Made by a program: the position numbers and the translations under genes
DNA from: Coriobacteriaceae bacterium
GTDB taxonomy: Bacteria; Actinomycetota; Coriobacteriia; Coriobacteriales; Coriobacteriaceae
Reading direction: 5' to 3'
NCBI GenBank assembly: GCA_902835305.1
Contig: CADFMD010000004.1
Coordinates: 1-64,000 of the forward strand
Length of the DNA stretch: 64,000 bases
Notes under the pieces: generated by a model
Told to the model about the DNA's origin: nothing
Databases searched by the model: none
What the model saw: only the letters and a program-made list of their open reading frames with translations
Part shown: in pieces, positions 17,125 through 26,120 of the stretch
How positions within the stretch are numbered: position 1 is the stretch's first letter
Layout of the letters: each line of letters begins with the position of its first letter

Positions 17125-18423
17125 CTACTCGTCCTGCGGGTCCTCGTCGGAGCTTGGTGCAGGCTCGGGCTCGGGCTCCGGTTCCGGCATGGGCTCGGGC
17201 TCGGGCTCAGGCACGGGCGCGGGCTCAGGCTCAGGCTCAGGCTCAGGCACGGGCTCGGGCTCGGGCTCGGGCGCAGGCGCCGGCGCCGCAGCGGAATCGG
17301 ATACGGGCGCTGCGTCGGCGCTAAAACCAGCCGGAGCAGACTTCTTCTCAAACGGCAGCACAAAAGTCAGGACGTCGTCCTTGTCCTCGTCGGCCCACTC
17401 GCTTGCGTAGCGCGCAACCCAATAGCCAACGGCACGGTGCTTGAGCATCTTGCCAAAGACCGTGAGGAATACCGTGACAAACGCCGTCAGCACCAAGAAC
17501 AATACGAGCGTGATGCCACCGCCGGTAACAAGCGCCTCAATAGCCGTAGGACGGTAGTAGTAGCTATACATACCGACAGAGGCAATGGTGCCAAAGACGA
17601 ACGTCAGGATCCAGGTGACAACGTTGGCGACCAGGCCCGTCAAAAACTCGGGAAGGAACGAAGCGCAGAACAGTTTGGTCTTGTTGTGCTTAAAGGCCGC
17701 CCAGACCTTATCGAGCGAAAACGCGCTCTCGACACGACCGGTCACCGCAAAGTGCATCACGGCAATGTCGGCGAACATCTTAAAGAAGACCCCCAAGACC
17801 GCCGTGGCAATCATAGCCAGGACAAGCAGGCCAAGCGAGCCGAACAGCGCTGCCTCGAGTGCATAAGAGCCGTAATACGAATACGAGCCCGCGGCGCCAA
17901 TTACCACGCTCTCCACCAGCGAAAGCACTACACCGATAACGGGAATGGCAGCGATAACCTCGAGCACGACCGAGATAACGCTCGAAAAGACTCCGAGGCC
18001 AAACGACGTGGAACGCATGAGTGGACGATCCATACCGTCATCAACCTTGAGCGACAGATCGCGACCCCACTCAATACCAAAGCCGGAACCACACACGCTC
18101 GCAATGCAAGCTGCCAAAAAGCCGATGGCAGCCGCGATACCGCCGATAACGGGAATGAACAGCACGAGCACCGACACAACACAAATCAGCGCCGGCAAAA
18201 AGGCGATCTGGCACACGCGCTGCAGCACGCCCGGCGTCTTGGTCATGTCCTCAAACGCCTGAGCCACACAGCCCTTGGACGCATTCGCCACGGGCGGTTG
18301 CGGAACAAACTGCTGGGGCTGACCCTGAGGGGCAGAGGCTGCGGCACCGGCATTGGGGGCACCACACGCACCACAGAACTTATCGTTGTCGCCCATGGGG
18401 GCACCACACTGCGAACAGAACAT
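17125..18423 (-). CDS. Zinc-ribbon multi-pass membrane protein (DUF4013-like)
   Basis: 432 residues from ATG 18423, chosen for its aaggga site and because the first residues form a zinc ribbon, MFCSQCGAPMGDNDKFCGACG, with two CxxC pairs. A Gln/Pro linker follows, then about six hydrophobic segments (roughly 90-360) in a GASVCGSGFGIEW-type repeat layout resembling DUF4013. The last 50 residues are an alternating Pro-Glu tail, encoded by a visibly repetitive stretch at about 17155-17285. Function unknown; zinc ribbon plus membrane domain suggests a scaffold or sensor. Monocistronic. Confidence 0.7.
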   Translation of the reverse strand: MFCSQCGAPMGDNDKFCGACGAPNAGAAASAPQGQPQQFVPQPPVANASKGCVAQAFEDMTKTPGVLQRVCQIAFLPALICVVSVLVLFIPVIGGIAAAIGFLAACIASVCGSGFGIEWGRDLSLKVDDGMDRPLMRSTSFGLGVFSSVISVVLEVIAAIPVIGVVLSLVESVVIGAAGSYSYYGSYALEAALFGSLGLLVLAMIATAVLGVFFKMFADIAVMHFAVTGRVESAFSLDKVWAAFKHNKTKLFCASFLPEFLTGLVANVVTWILTFVFGTIASVGMYSYYYRPTAIEALVTGGGITLVLFLVLTAFVTVFLTVFGKMLKHRAVGYWVARYASEWADEDKDDVLTFVLPFEKKSAPAGFSADAAPVSDSAAAPAPAPEPEPEPVPEPEPEPEPAPVPEPEPEPMPEPEPEPEPAPSSDEDPQDE

Positions 18424-18573
18424 CGAGATCATCCCTTCGTATCTTGAGCGAATCATCTGGATCGCAAACGATGTCTTTGGCATCATTATCACCCAATGTG
18501 GGGACAAATACTCCAACATGACGCATTTGCAATGCGCAGGGCGCTATTCGATTGTTTGATAAGCTCGACCGCG

Positions 18574-19596
18574 TTAGTTCGTTCCGCGGAAACCCTTGCC
18601 GACGATCTCGGAGCTGTCGACGATCGTGATAAAGGCACCCGGATCGATCTCGCGAGCGTAGCGACGCAGCTGCACGGCCTCGCGACGACTCAGCACGCTC
18701 ATGATCACCGTCACGCACTTGCCCGAGAAAGCACCGTAGCCGCGGCTGATAGTCGCCGTACGGTTGAGATGCTTGACGATAAACTCCTCGACCTTAAGGG
18801 GCTCGGAGCAAATGACCGTGCAGACTTTACGCAGGTGGATGCTCTCGATGGCTTTGTCGACCACAAGCGTCTTGGCAAACAGGCCGAGCACGCAATACAG
18901 ACCGACGCGCGGGCCGTACAAGAAGGCCGCGATGGTCACGATGCCGATATCGACCAGCAGCAGCGCACGGCCGATCTCAAGCGTTGTGCGGCGTTTGAGA
19001 ATCATGGCGAGGATGTCCGTGCCGCCCGTCGAGGCACCAATATCAAAGACGATGGCGCTGCCGAGCGCCGGCAGAATCACGGCAAAGCACAGGTCGAGCC
19101 ACATATCGCCCGTCATCGAGACATCGGTCGGAATAAAGAGCTCAAACAGCGAAACATAGGCGGACAGCGCAAACGAGGCAAAGACACTCCACAGGATTGC
19201 CTTGCGCTCCAAAAAGATAAAGCCCAGAACGACCAGGACCGCATTGATAATCCACATAAAGACGCCGACGGGCAGGGTCGGGAACAGCGTGGACAGAATG
19301 ACCGACACGCCCGAGGTGCCGCCAAAAGCAAAGTGATTAGGGGTTTTAAACGCGACGATGGCAAAGGCCGTGAGGATCAGGCCCAAATTGAGCTCGGCAA
19401 AAAAGCGCGGAAAGCCCGGCTCCTGGCTGCGCTTGCGACCAGCGCGCTCGCCCCGCTCGATAACATCGCGATCGACCACGCGTTCCATCGGCACTACGGG
19501 AGGACGATGCACCTCCTCGGCAGCACGCGACGCCGCCTCTGCCGCAGCGGCCTCAATTGCCCATGCCTTGCTTTCTGTTTCGTGCTCGTCGGCCAT
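18574..19596 (-). CDS. YitT family membrane protein
   Basis: 340 residues: a polar N-terminal tail of about 65 residues, then five hydrophobic segments with the family signatures FGGTSGVSVILSTLF and DIGASTGGTDILAMIL, and a C-terminal cytoplasmic DUF2179 domain (EFIVKHLNRTATISRGYGAFSG ... VMSVLSRREAVQLRRYAREID). The YitT family is widespread and its function is not established. Start ATG at 19596 after gagg. No operon partner. Confidence 0.88.
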   Translation of the reverse strand: MADEHETESKAWAIEAAAAEAASRAAEEVHRPPVVPMERVVDRDVIERGERAGRKRSQEPGFPRFFAELNLGLILTAFAIVAFKTPNHFAFGGTSGVSVILSTLFPTLPVGVFMWIINAVLVVLGFIFLERKAILWSVFASFALSAYVSLFELFIPTDVSMTGDMWLDLCFAVILPALGSAIVFDIGASTGGTDILAMILKRRTTLEIGRALLLVDIGIVTIAAFLYGPRVGLYCVLGLFAKTLVVDKAIESIHLRKVCTVICSEPLKVEEFIVKHLNRTATISRGYGAFSGKCVTVIMSVLSRREAVQLRRYAREIDPGAFITIVDSSEIVGKGFRGTN

Positions 19597-19710
19597 TACG
19601 GCAACCCCTCGTTAACAATTTGGAAACAATGCGCCCATTAGAGTAACGCGGAACGTGGGGATTGCAACCCTTAGTTAGACGAGCGGTATGACTATATCGG
19701 GAGCGTACAA

Positions 19711-19750
19711 AAACGGCCGGCCACGCTTTTGCTTGCGCGGTCGGCCGTTT
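19711..19750 (-). terminator. Terminator of the asp23 operon
   Basis: Stem aaacggccggcc (19711-19722) with ggtcggccgttt (19739-19750), one wobble mismatch, followed on the minus strand by tttttg. Confidence 0.75.
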
Positions 19751-19760
19751 AATGTTTTCG

Positions 19761-19803
19761 CAGATAAAACCTGCCAAAACAAACCTGTCCCTTTTTGGAA
19801 GGT
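19761..19803 (-). repeat. Dispersed 'cctgtccc' hairpin repeat, copy 1
   Basis: Contains agataaaacctgccaaaa then aacctgtccctttttgg. It abuts the asp23 stop codon. Close copies occur at 24621, 56884 and 59150, with related copies at 24699 and 43292. Confidence 0.8.
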
Positions 19804-20318
19804 TATTCGTGCTGGCTGGTGCGGTGCTCGTACTCCTCGGGGGTGATGACATCCTCGATGCGCAGGTTGACGCCCGCCACCTCAAGGCCGGTCATCGCGG
19901 CAAGGCGCTCGGTGACACGTGCCTTAACATCGTCGAAGATCGCGGGCGCATAGGCGCCGTACTCGATGATGACGGAGATGTTGACGACCACGCGATTGTC
20001 ATCGGTGACCTCGACCGTCACGCCCTTGGTCAGATTCTCGGCACCAAACTGCTCCTGCACAAAGTGCATGAGGTTACCCTTCATGCCCAGAACGTGCGGA
20101 ACCTCGCGGGTGGCCATGGCAACGATCTTCTCGATCACGCCGTTGGAATAGGTCAGCGAGTCCTCGGACTCATCCGCTTCCTCGTCGTCCTCATCCGTAT
20201 CGGACTCGGCCTCGACGAGAGCCTCATCCTCGAGCGTCACATCCTCAGCTTCGGCGACGACCGCCTCGTTCTCCTCGAGCTCGGTATCGGCTACATCGAC
20301 CTTCGTATTAAAAGCCAT
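19803..20318 (-). CDS. Asp23/Gls24 family envelope stress protein
   Basis: 171 residues. An acidic N-terminal half (EDEDDEEADESE-like) is followed by the Asp23 domain: SNGVIEKIVAMATREVPHVLGM, GVTVEVTDDNRVVVNISVIIEYG and VNLRIEDVITPEE. In Firmicutes Asp23 is a membrane-tethered protein in the cell-wall stress response, anchored by AmaP. Here it is the last gene after amaP and DUF2273, matching that system. Start ATG at 20318. Confidence 0.88.
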   Translation of the reverse strand: MAFNTKVDVADTELEENEAVVAEAEDVTLEDEALVEAESDTDEDDEEADESEDSLTYSNGVIEKIVAMATREVPHVLGMKGNLMHFVQEQFGAENLTKGVTVEVTDDNRVVVNISVIIEYGAYAPAIFDDVKARVTERLAAMTGLEVAGVNLRIEDVITPEEYEHRTSQHE

Positions 20319-20362
20319 GGTTCCTCCTTATGCCTGCCGCGGATGCGACAGTCGAATACATA

Positions 20363-20740
20363 TTAGCGGCCGCTAAACAGACGGCCGAAGAAGTTGACGA
20401 TCCCGTTCTCGCCGTCGCGAATTTGGCCGATCACAGCGCCGATCAGCACGAAGAATGCAATGACGAGCGTGTCCCACAGACCCAACGTGAGCACCAACAC
20501 GGCGAGGATAAAGCCGGCGACGGCGCCGAGCGTGGTGTTGGGATGACGCACAGCATAGCTCCAGATGGCAGCGCCCGTACCCTTGATGAGACCCATAGCC
20601 TCGTCAAAATCCGCGGCTGCCGCGTCTTGTAACTCGGTTGCCTCCGCTTTGGAGTCAACAGGTTCGCTCGCCGGCGTGGCGCTCTGGTCAATCGTCAGGC
20701 GCGGCGTACGAGCGGTCTTATCTTGATTGGTATCACTCAC
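20363..20740 (-). CDS. DUF2273-type small membrane protein
   Basis: 125 residues from a GTG start at 20740, which overlaps the end of the upstream gene (GTGAGTGA) and follows GGAGG at good spacing. Residues 1-55 are polar. AAIWSYAVRHPNTTLGAVAGFILAVLVLTLG and TLVIAFFVLIGAVIGQIRDG form two membrane helices in the DUF2273 pattern. DUF2273 proteins accompany Asp23 and AmaP; the role is not known, presumably assembly at the membrane. Confidence 0.8.
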   Translation of the reverse strand: MSDTNQDKTARTPRLTIDQSATPASEPVDSKAEATELQDAAAADFDEAMGLIKGTGAAIWSYAVRHPNTTLGAVAGFILAVLVLTLGLWDTLVIAFFVLIGAVIGQIRDGENGIVNFFGRLFSGR

Positions 20741-21278
20741 CGGAAACCTCCACGGTCTGGACGGTAGTCTTGGACGGCAAAAAACGGACACGCGCGGTCG
20801 TACCCGGCGTGCCGAGCATGGTGTCGCAAGCTTCCTCGATGCGCTGCTGCATCGCGGTAGCCAGAGATGTCACGTCCTTATCGTCAAGCGCGATAGCTTC
20901 GACCTTAAAACGGACGTGCGAATCGTCGGGGCCTTGGACGCGGGCCTCGACATGCTCAACCATCACGCGGTCGTCACGCTCGGCAGCAGCCCTGGCGCAC
21001 GAAGAAAGCGCCGCAAGGGTAACCTCGATATTGCGCTCCCCCGCCGGATGCACGCAGGACGGTTCGCGACGGGCGAACATCAGGCGGAAAAAGCTCAGCA
21101 GTACGCCGATCGCCACGACGCCGGCGCACGCCGTCACGACGATGCGCGGCATGGGGTCGCGCATCAGCAGCATAAAGCGATACGTATACGACCCCCAAAA
21201 CTGGCAGACAAGCGTACCCAGTGCCACGATGGTGGCGGCAAGATACACGATCGCTAGGGCTCGTTTGAGTACGCGCAC
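20733..21278 (-). CDS. amaP: AmaP-like alkaline shock membrane anchor protein
   Basis: 181 residues with an N-terminal membrane helix (LAIVYLAATIVALGTLVCQF) and a second near 48-65, then a soluble domain of alternating strands with RNIEVTLAALSSCARAAAERD. The layout and the DUF2273-asp23 neighbours match AmaP, which tethers Asp23 to the membrane. Sequence conservation in this family is low, so context carries weight. First gene of the operon, start ATG at 21278. Confidence 0.72.
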   Translation of the reverse strand: MRVLKRALAIVYLAATIVALGTLVCQFWGSYTYRFMLLMRDPMPRIVVTACAGVVAIGVLLSFFRLMFARREPSCVHPAGERNIEVTLAALSSCARAAAERDDRVMVEHVEARVQGPDDSHVRFKVEAIALDDKDVTSLATAMQQRIEEACDTMLGTPGTTARVRFLPSKTTVQTVEVSGE

Positions 21279-21337
21279 GCGGCGCTCCCTTCAAATCTCG
21301 GCTCTCGAAATGCAAAACGGTTCGCATCATTATAAAA

Positions 21338-21375
21338 GAGCCGGGTCCGGTGCTCTACGCACGCGGATCCGGCTC
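21338..21375 (-). terminator. Terminator of yebC
   Basis: Stem gagccgggtccg (21338-21349) with cggatccggctc (21364-21375), one mismatch, followed on the minus strand by tttta. It lies 70 bases after the yebC stop. Confidence 0.75.
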
Positions 21376-21444
21376 ATCTATTCCACGAGGCTTGCATGCT
21401 CGCTTCATTATGCCCAGATATGCACGGCTCAATCCGTGCTGGCG

Positions 21445-22251
21445 CTACTCCTCCTCGAGGGCAGCGATGACCTCGTCGGTCATGTCCATGGTGCTGTAGA
21501 CGTCCTGGACGTCGTCGAGCTCCTCAAGACGGTCGATGAGGCGCTGGACCTTCTTGGCGTCGGCGCCGGAAACCTCGGTCGGGGTGGTCGGGACCATGGT
21601 GGTCTCGGAGCCCTTGACCTGGACACCCTGCTCCTCGAGCGCCTTGGAGACAGCCATGACCTCGTTGGCAGCAGTCCAGACGATCCACTCCTCGCCGGCA
21701 TCCTCGTAGTCCTCGCCACCGGCCTCGGCGATAGCCATCATGAACTCATCCTCGTCACCGGCAGCACCGTTGGCGATCATGGTCTCCTTCTTGGCGTTCT
21801 CATCCAGGATCTCCTTGGCGACGACGATCTGGCCCTTGCGCTCAAACTGGAAGGCGACGGAGCCGGAGGTGCCCAGGTTGCCACCAGCGTGGGAGAAGGC
21901 GGAACGGACATCAGCGGCGGTACGGTTGCGGTTGTCGGTCAGGCAGTCGACGTAGACGGCGACACCGGCGGGACCGTAGCCCTCGTACACGATGTTCTCG
22001 TAGACGGCGGCGTCAGCACCCGAACCAAAAGCCTTGTCGATAGCGGACTTGATCTTGTCCTTAGGCATGGACTGAGCCTTGGCCTTGGCAACGGCAGCGG
22101 CGAGGCTGGCGTTGTTCTCGGGCAGCGGGTCACCGCCGAGACGGGCAGCAACAGTGATGTTGCGGCTGAGCTTGGAGAAGAGGGCGGAACGCTTGGCGTC
22201 CTGCGCGCCCTTACGATGCTTGGTTGTGGCCCACTTAGAGTGTCCGGACAT
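21445..22251 (-). CDS. YebC/PmpR family regulatory protein
   Basis: 268 residues starting MSGHSKWATTKHRKGAQDAKR, the hallmark of the family. It continues with LFSKLSRNITVAARLGG, DPLPENNASLAAAVAKAKAQSMPKD and VYVDCLTDNRNRTAADVRSAF. The family was named for transcriptional regulation; recent work links some members to relief of ribosome stalling, so both roles are possible. In many genomes it precedes ruvC; no ruv genes are here. Start ATG at 22251. Confidence 0.93.
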   Translation of the reverse strand: MSGHSKWATTKHRKGAQDAKRSALFSKLSRNITVAARLGGDPLPENNASLAAAVAKAKAQSMPKDKIKSAIDKAFGSGADAAVYENIVYEGYGPAGVAVYVDCLTDNRNRTAADVRSAFSHAGGNLGTSGSVAFQFERKGQIVVAKEILDENAKKETMIANGAAGDEDEFMMAIAEAGGEDYEDAGEEWIVWTAANEVMAVSKALEEQGVQVKGSETTMVPTTPTEVSGADAKKVQRLIDRLEELDDVQDVYSTMDMTDEVIAALEEE

Positions 22252-22381
22252 ACGTGTCTCCTATCGGTTTCGACCTAAAGCCCAGCGCAGATGCTCGGGC
22301 AATATAAACAAACGTCGTTATGATATACCTACTAGCCTGCGAGATAAACCCCAAAATGAAGGCGTCGTGATGATGTCCCCT

Positions 22382-22414
22382 TTGGTGCAAAGAAACCTGA
22401 CCCCAATGCACCAA
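22382..22414. repeat. Intergenic hairpin after the DUF6020 gene
   Basis: Stem ttggtgca (22382-22389) with tgcaccaa (22407-22414), flanked by gtcccc and cctgacccc. It resembles the 'cctgtccc' family loosely. It lies just after the stop at 22416. Confidence 0.6.
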
Positions 22415-22415
22415 G

Positions 22416-24599
22416 TTAGGACCAGAGGAAGTCGCTGCGGGTGACGGTGGCGCCGATGGCGAAGGGCATGCAGGCGATGACCGGATACAGGTAGCGCATG
22501 TAGGTCGAGCCGTTGCACGGACCAATCAGGCACACGGCGAGCACGCCCAACAGCGGCACCCAGATCGCCAGCGCACGCCATGAATGACGACGCAGCAGGT
22601 AGACCACCACGGCAATCATGATCCACACATAGGTGGCCGAGCTCATGGTGAGCGAAATAAACGGGATGCGCTGCACCGCCACACGGTACAGATTGATCAG
22701 GTGGTCACACCAGCGCACCACGTTGCTGTCAACCGGATGGAAGTCGAAGTACTTGAGGTTGTCGGGACGCGCCATGATCTCGGCACTACGCGCCGTGCTG
22801 TAGACCCAGGCATCGCGGGCACTCGGATAAAAGTAGCCGTAATAGTTATTGATGAGCGCCGAGATATAGCACTCGGGATCCTTTTTGAACATCTGCGCCC
22901 AGACCTCAAAATAGGCCTTGATGTCCTCCTGCGAGGCGTACTCGTTAAAGCAGTTCTTGACGGCATCGGACTTGTCAGGGTTGTAGCGGCGGCCCAGGTT
23001 CTCGTACTTGAGCACGCGATCGATCACGACGCGCTCCTCGTCGGTCACCAAACCGTCGCAGGGCGCCTCCACGATGGTGCCGTCCTCCTTTACCGTGGGG
23101 TTGACACCCGAGTTGAGGCCATCGTGCTTTTGAACGAAACGAGCCGTCTGTTGGAACGGAATCGAGAGGATTTCGCGCTTGGAACCAGGCGTGATGTCGT
23201 GCGCCGGCATAAAGACCTTGGTGAAGTACATATTAGAGGCAAGGCAGAGTGCGAGCACCGCGAGGACGCCAACCCAGCGGAAGCGCGGCGTGGCGCATGA
23301 GACCGCGGTGCCCGTCTGCTTAGCCGCACGACGGGCGACATGTACATCCCATGCGCAAAACGCCGCCGCAATCACGCAGGCCGCCAACGGAAAGACCAGA
23401 CCGCCATTGCGCAAAAACGTGGAACCCATGGCAGCCAGCGCAAGCAACAGCCAGTCGTGGCGCGCAAAGAGCACGGGCCTCTGTTCGCCCGCACGCTCGG
23501 CATTGGCATCACGACGGGGCAAGCCACATGCCACGAGCTTGACGGTCTGTACCAGCAGCACCAAAAACGCGTCGGCAAAGAGCACGTCTTTGGTGAGCAA
23601 CGCCGCGTAGTTAGAGAACATCGGCATAAACGCAAAGAACAGCAGGATCGCACCGCGAACCGGCAGGCTCACGCCCAGTTTGCGCAGCGACGAAATGGAA
23701 TAGGCCATGCAGGCAGCCGTGATGACAAATTGAGCGCAGGTATAGATGATGAGGCCCGCGTTAGCGCTGTTGAACAGCGAAAGCCCCAGTTGAACGCACG
23801 AGCCGATAATGGCCGTGTGCACTACGGGATGATGCCCGTTGAGCAGCACGTTGGGGTTGAGTAGGCGCAGGTAGTCGCTCGTGCCGTTGGGATAGTTGAA
23901 CCACTGGCGAATCTGCGCACCCGTATCTCCCATAAAAAGGCCGGGCAGCGAAGCGATGAGCGTGGGCGCCCAGGCGATCATAAGCACCAGGAAGGGCCCG
24001 GCAAAGGGATGGACCGAGAGCACGGCGTGAGCCACACGCCATATGCGGCCAAAGTGCGCCTCGGAAAACGGGATGCGTCGGGAGCTCAGCCAATCCAGAC
24101 ACTCAAAAGCCAGATAGAAGGCCACGATCGCTAGGAGCATCCAGCCCGCGCCGCCAATCCAGGCGCAGATGATGCGGGCCTTGTCGCCAAGAACAATCTC
24201 GGCCGAGTCGGTGAGGTCGTAGCTGCGGCCGAACACCATGCAGATGGCGAAAAACAGCGACGGCAGAATGATCGATGGACGCCAGGTGTCGCCACGGCCA
24301 AAGAACACGTAGCGAAACGGCAGCGTGAGCAGGCAGGCAAGCGCAAGCAGCATGACCGCGTCGGTATGGCCGGCAAACGAGAGGAGCACCTCGTAGCACA
24401 CGTACAGCATGCCCGAGGCTTTGGGGTCAATCGCCAAGACTGCGTTGCTCGACACCGGGGCGGGATCGATGGAAAACGCCGTGGTCGCCAACAGCGCGAG
24501 CAGAAATGCGATGAGCGTCTGCTTGGCGGGGTAGCGCTTAAACCAGACGATGCGGGCCGCGTCGCGCGCAGCCGTTGTGGAGAGATCGGAATCCTTCAC
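22416..24599 (-). CDS. Large multi-pass membrane protein, DUF6020-like
   Basis: 727 residues with about a dozen hydrophobic segments and one large soluble domain (about 490-640). LPGLFMGDTGAQIRQWFNYP and LLNGHHPVVHTAI resemble the DUF6020 family, whose architecture recalls GT-C glycosyltransferases; the Asp in GDTGAQI would be a candidate catalytic or metal residue by that analogy. A role in cell-surface glycan building is inference. It starts with GTG at 24599. It stands alone, with hairpin repeats on both sides. Confidence 0.7.
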   Translation of the reverse strand: MKDSDLSTTAARDAARIVWFKRYPAKQTLIAFLLALLATTAFSIDPAPVSSNAVLAIDPKASGMLYVCYEVLLSFAGHTDAVMLLALACLLTLPFRYVFFGRGDTWRPSIILPSLFFAICMVFGRSYDLTDSAEIVLGDKARIICAWIGGAGWMLLAIVAFYLAFECLDWLSSRRIPFSEAHFGRIWRVAHAVLSVHPFAGPFLVLMIAWAPTLIASLPGLFMGDTGAQIRQWFNYPNGTSDYLRLLNPNVLLNGHHPVVHTAIIGSCVQLGLSLFNSANAGLIIYTCAQFVITAACMAYSISSLRKLGVSLPVRGAILLFFAFMPMFSNYAALLTKDVLFADAFLVLLVQTVKLVACGLPRRDANAERAGEQRPVLFARHDWLLLALAAMGSTFLRNGGLVFPLAACVIAAAFCAWDVHVARRAAKQTGTAVSCATPRFRWVGVLAVLALCLASNMYFTKVFMPAHDITPGSKREILSIPFQQTARFVQKHDGLNSGVNPTVKEDGTIVEAPCDGLVTDEERVVIDRVLKYENLGRRYNPDKSDAVKNCFNEYASQEDIKAYFEVWAQMFKKDPECYISALINNYYGYFYPSARDAWVYSTARSAEIMARPDNLKYFDFHPVDSNVVRWCDHLINLYRVAVQRIPFISLTMSSATYVWIMIAVVVYLLRRHSWRALAIWVPLLGVLAVCLIGPCNGSTYMRYLYPVIACMPFAIGATVTRSDFLWS

Positions 24600-24620
24600 A
24601 GTCCGAAAGCCTTTCTAGAA

Positions 24621-24663
24621 ACCTGCCAAAAAGGGACAGGTTTATTTTGGCAGGTTTTATCTG
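24621..24663 (+). repeat. Dispersed 'cctgtccc' hairpin repeat, copy 2
   Basis: Reverse orientation relative to copy 1: acctgccaaaaagggacagg then tttattttggcaggttttatc. Stem cctgccaaaa with ttttggcagg. It lies directly upstream of the DUF6020 gene. Confidence 0.8.
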
Positions 24664-24698
24664 GAGAAACGTTACGGTTCTGTCATCGTTGCCCAGCG

Positions 24699-24733
24699 AA
24701 CCACCACAAAGGTGCCTGTCCCCTTTGTGGTGG
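24699..24733 (-). repeat. Dispersed 'cctgtccc' hairpin repeat, copy 3 (ccaccacaaa variant)
   Basis: Stem ccaccacaaa with tttgtggtgg around ggtgcctgtcccc. It abuts the lgt stop, so it may act as the lgt terminator. Confidence 0.8.
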
Positions 24734-25555
24734 CTAGGCGTCCAGGTAGACGCGCTGGGGTTGGTTGCGGCGACGAGCAAAGATGATGAGCGCCAGGCCC
24801 GCGATTACGAGCGGCAGGCTCAGCAGCTGGCCCATGGTGATGACGCCGCCCAGCAGATAGCCCAGCTGGGCATCGGGCACGCGCACAAACTCAATGAGGA
24901 AGCGGACGATGCCGTAACCCATCACAAACACGCCCATAAACGTGCCTTGGGGCAGTAGCGGCTTTTTGCGGCTGAGCACCTGCAGAATGCAAAAGAGCAC
25001 GATGCCCTCAAGAAATGCCTCGTAGAGCTGGGAGGGGTGACGCGGCATCTCGCCCGCAGTCCCGCCAAAGACCACGCCCCAGGGCAGATCGGTCGGCTTG
25101 CCCCACAGCTCACCATTGACAAAGTTGGCACAACGGCCCAGGCACAAGGCCAGCGGCGCGCCTATGACGGCAAGGTCTGCCAAAGTCCAGGCATCGAGCT
25201 TATACATGCGGCACACGAGCACGCCGCCGATGATGCCGCCCACCAGGCCGCCATGGAAACTCATGCCGCCCTCGTTGGTGGCAAAGATCTCGAGCGGATG
25301 CGTCCAGTAGTAGCCATCACCGTAAAAGACGACGTAGAACAGGCGAGCGCCAATGATAAGGCCAAAGACCACGCCGACCACGACGCTCGTCAGGTCGTCG
25401 ACCGTAATGTCAAAACCCCAACGGCGCTGCGTACGATACATGACGACCGCCGTGAGCAGAGCTCCGACCACATAGGCCAGACCATACCAGTAAATCGTGA
25501 TGGGCCCCGCCGAAATCGCGACGGGATCAAGCATATGGTAGAAGTCGTTGAGCAT
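24734..25555 (-). CDS. lgt: Prolipoprotein diacylglyceryl transferase
   Basis: Membrane enzyme that moves diacylglycerol from phosphatidylglycerol onto the lipobox cysteine, the first step of lipoprotein maturation. 273 residues from ATG 25555, chosen for its aggagg site; the frame extends 20 codons further without support. Seven hydrophobic segments, GGMSFHGGLVGGI, and the Lgt signature GRCANFVNGELWG with the invariant Arg and Asn are present. A likely client, the lipobox-carrying ABC binding protein at 43.4 kb, is in the same window. Confidence 0.95.
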   Translation of the reverse strand: MLNDFYHMLDPVAISAGPITIYWYGLAYVVGALLTAVVMYRTQRRWGFDITVDDLTSVVVGVVFGLIIGARLFYVVFYGDGYYWTHPLEIFATNEGGMSFHGGLVGGIIGGVLVCRMYKLDAWTLADLAVIGAPLALCLGRCANFVNGELWGKPTDLPWGVVFGGTAGEMPRHPSQLYEAFLEGIVLFCILQVLSRKKPLLPQGTFMGVFVMGYGIVRFLIEFVRVPDAQLGYLLGGVITMGQLLSLPLVIAGLALIIFARRRNQPQRVYLDA

Positions 25556-25582
25556 GTCGACCCTCCTACTCCCTACATACAA

Positions 25583-25615
25583 ATGCGGCCGCGGGCCTTG
25601 CGCTCGCAGCCGCAT
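25583..25615 (-). terminator. Possible terminator after the NifU-domain gene
   Basis: Short stem atgcggc (25583-25589) with gccgcat (25609-25615) and a TTTG tail on the minus strand. Moderate support only. Confidence 0.45.
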
Positions 25616-25664
25616 ATTTGGGCGTAACGTCTATGCGGAGTATGCCGTCCGCAGCTTTCGCATC

Positions 25665-25943
25665 TTAGAACGGCGCGTACTCGTCGTACAGGTCGTCGGT
25701 CTCGCCGGAGGCATTGACCTGCTCAACGCGGGTAACGCCGGGCACATGCTCCTTCAGGATGCGCTCAATACCCATGGACAGGGTCAGCGAGCTCATGGGG
25801 CAGCCGGCGCAAGCGCCCTGCAGCTCCAGTTTGACGACGCCCTCGTCGTCAACGCCCACATACTCCATATCGCCGCCGTCGGCCTGCAGGTTGGGGCGGA
25901 TCTCTTCAAGAACCTTCTTAAGCAGCTCTTCGTTAACAGCCAC
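25665..25943 (-). CDS. NifU C-terminal-domain protein
   Basis: 92-residue stand-alone Fe-S scaffold/carrier domain. VLEEIRPNLQADGGDMEYVGV is the family start, and CAGCPMSS supplies the CxxC that holds the cluster between two subunits. Such proteins deliver Fe-S clusters to apoproteins such as the radical SAM and dehydratase-activase proteins coded elsewhere in this window (inference). Start ATG at 25943 after aaagga. Confidence 0.9.
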   Translation of the reverse strand: MAVNEELLKKVLEEIRPNLQADGGDMEYVGVDDEGVVKLELQGACAGCPMSSLTLSMGIERILKEHVPGVTRVEQVNASGETDDLYDEYAPF

Positions 25944-26120
25944 AGGGGCTCCTTTCTCACAATAACGCGGGCACGCCCGCGGACAGAAGCTATGTTACTA
26001 CAGCCATGTACCCGCTCACGAGCCGTCCATGCGCGCAGACGCGACTTTCACGAGTAGTCAATTTGGGACGGGGCTCTTTTAGCTGTTTTTGTTGCCGAGC
26101 AGTGCCGGCGCACATCGTTG

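Noticed and set aside
17069..17410. Plus-strand frame encoding a Gly-Ser repeat
   Set aside because: It reads the complement of the Pro-Glu tail of the zinc-ribbon membrane protein; the repeat is explained by that gene.
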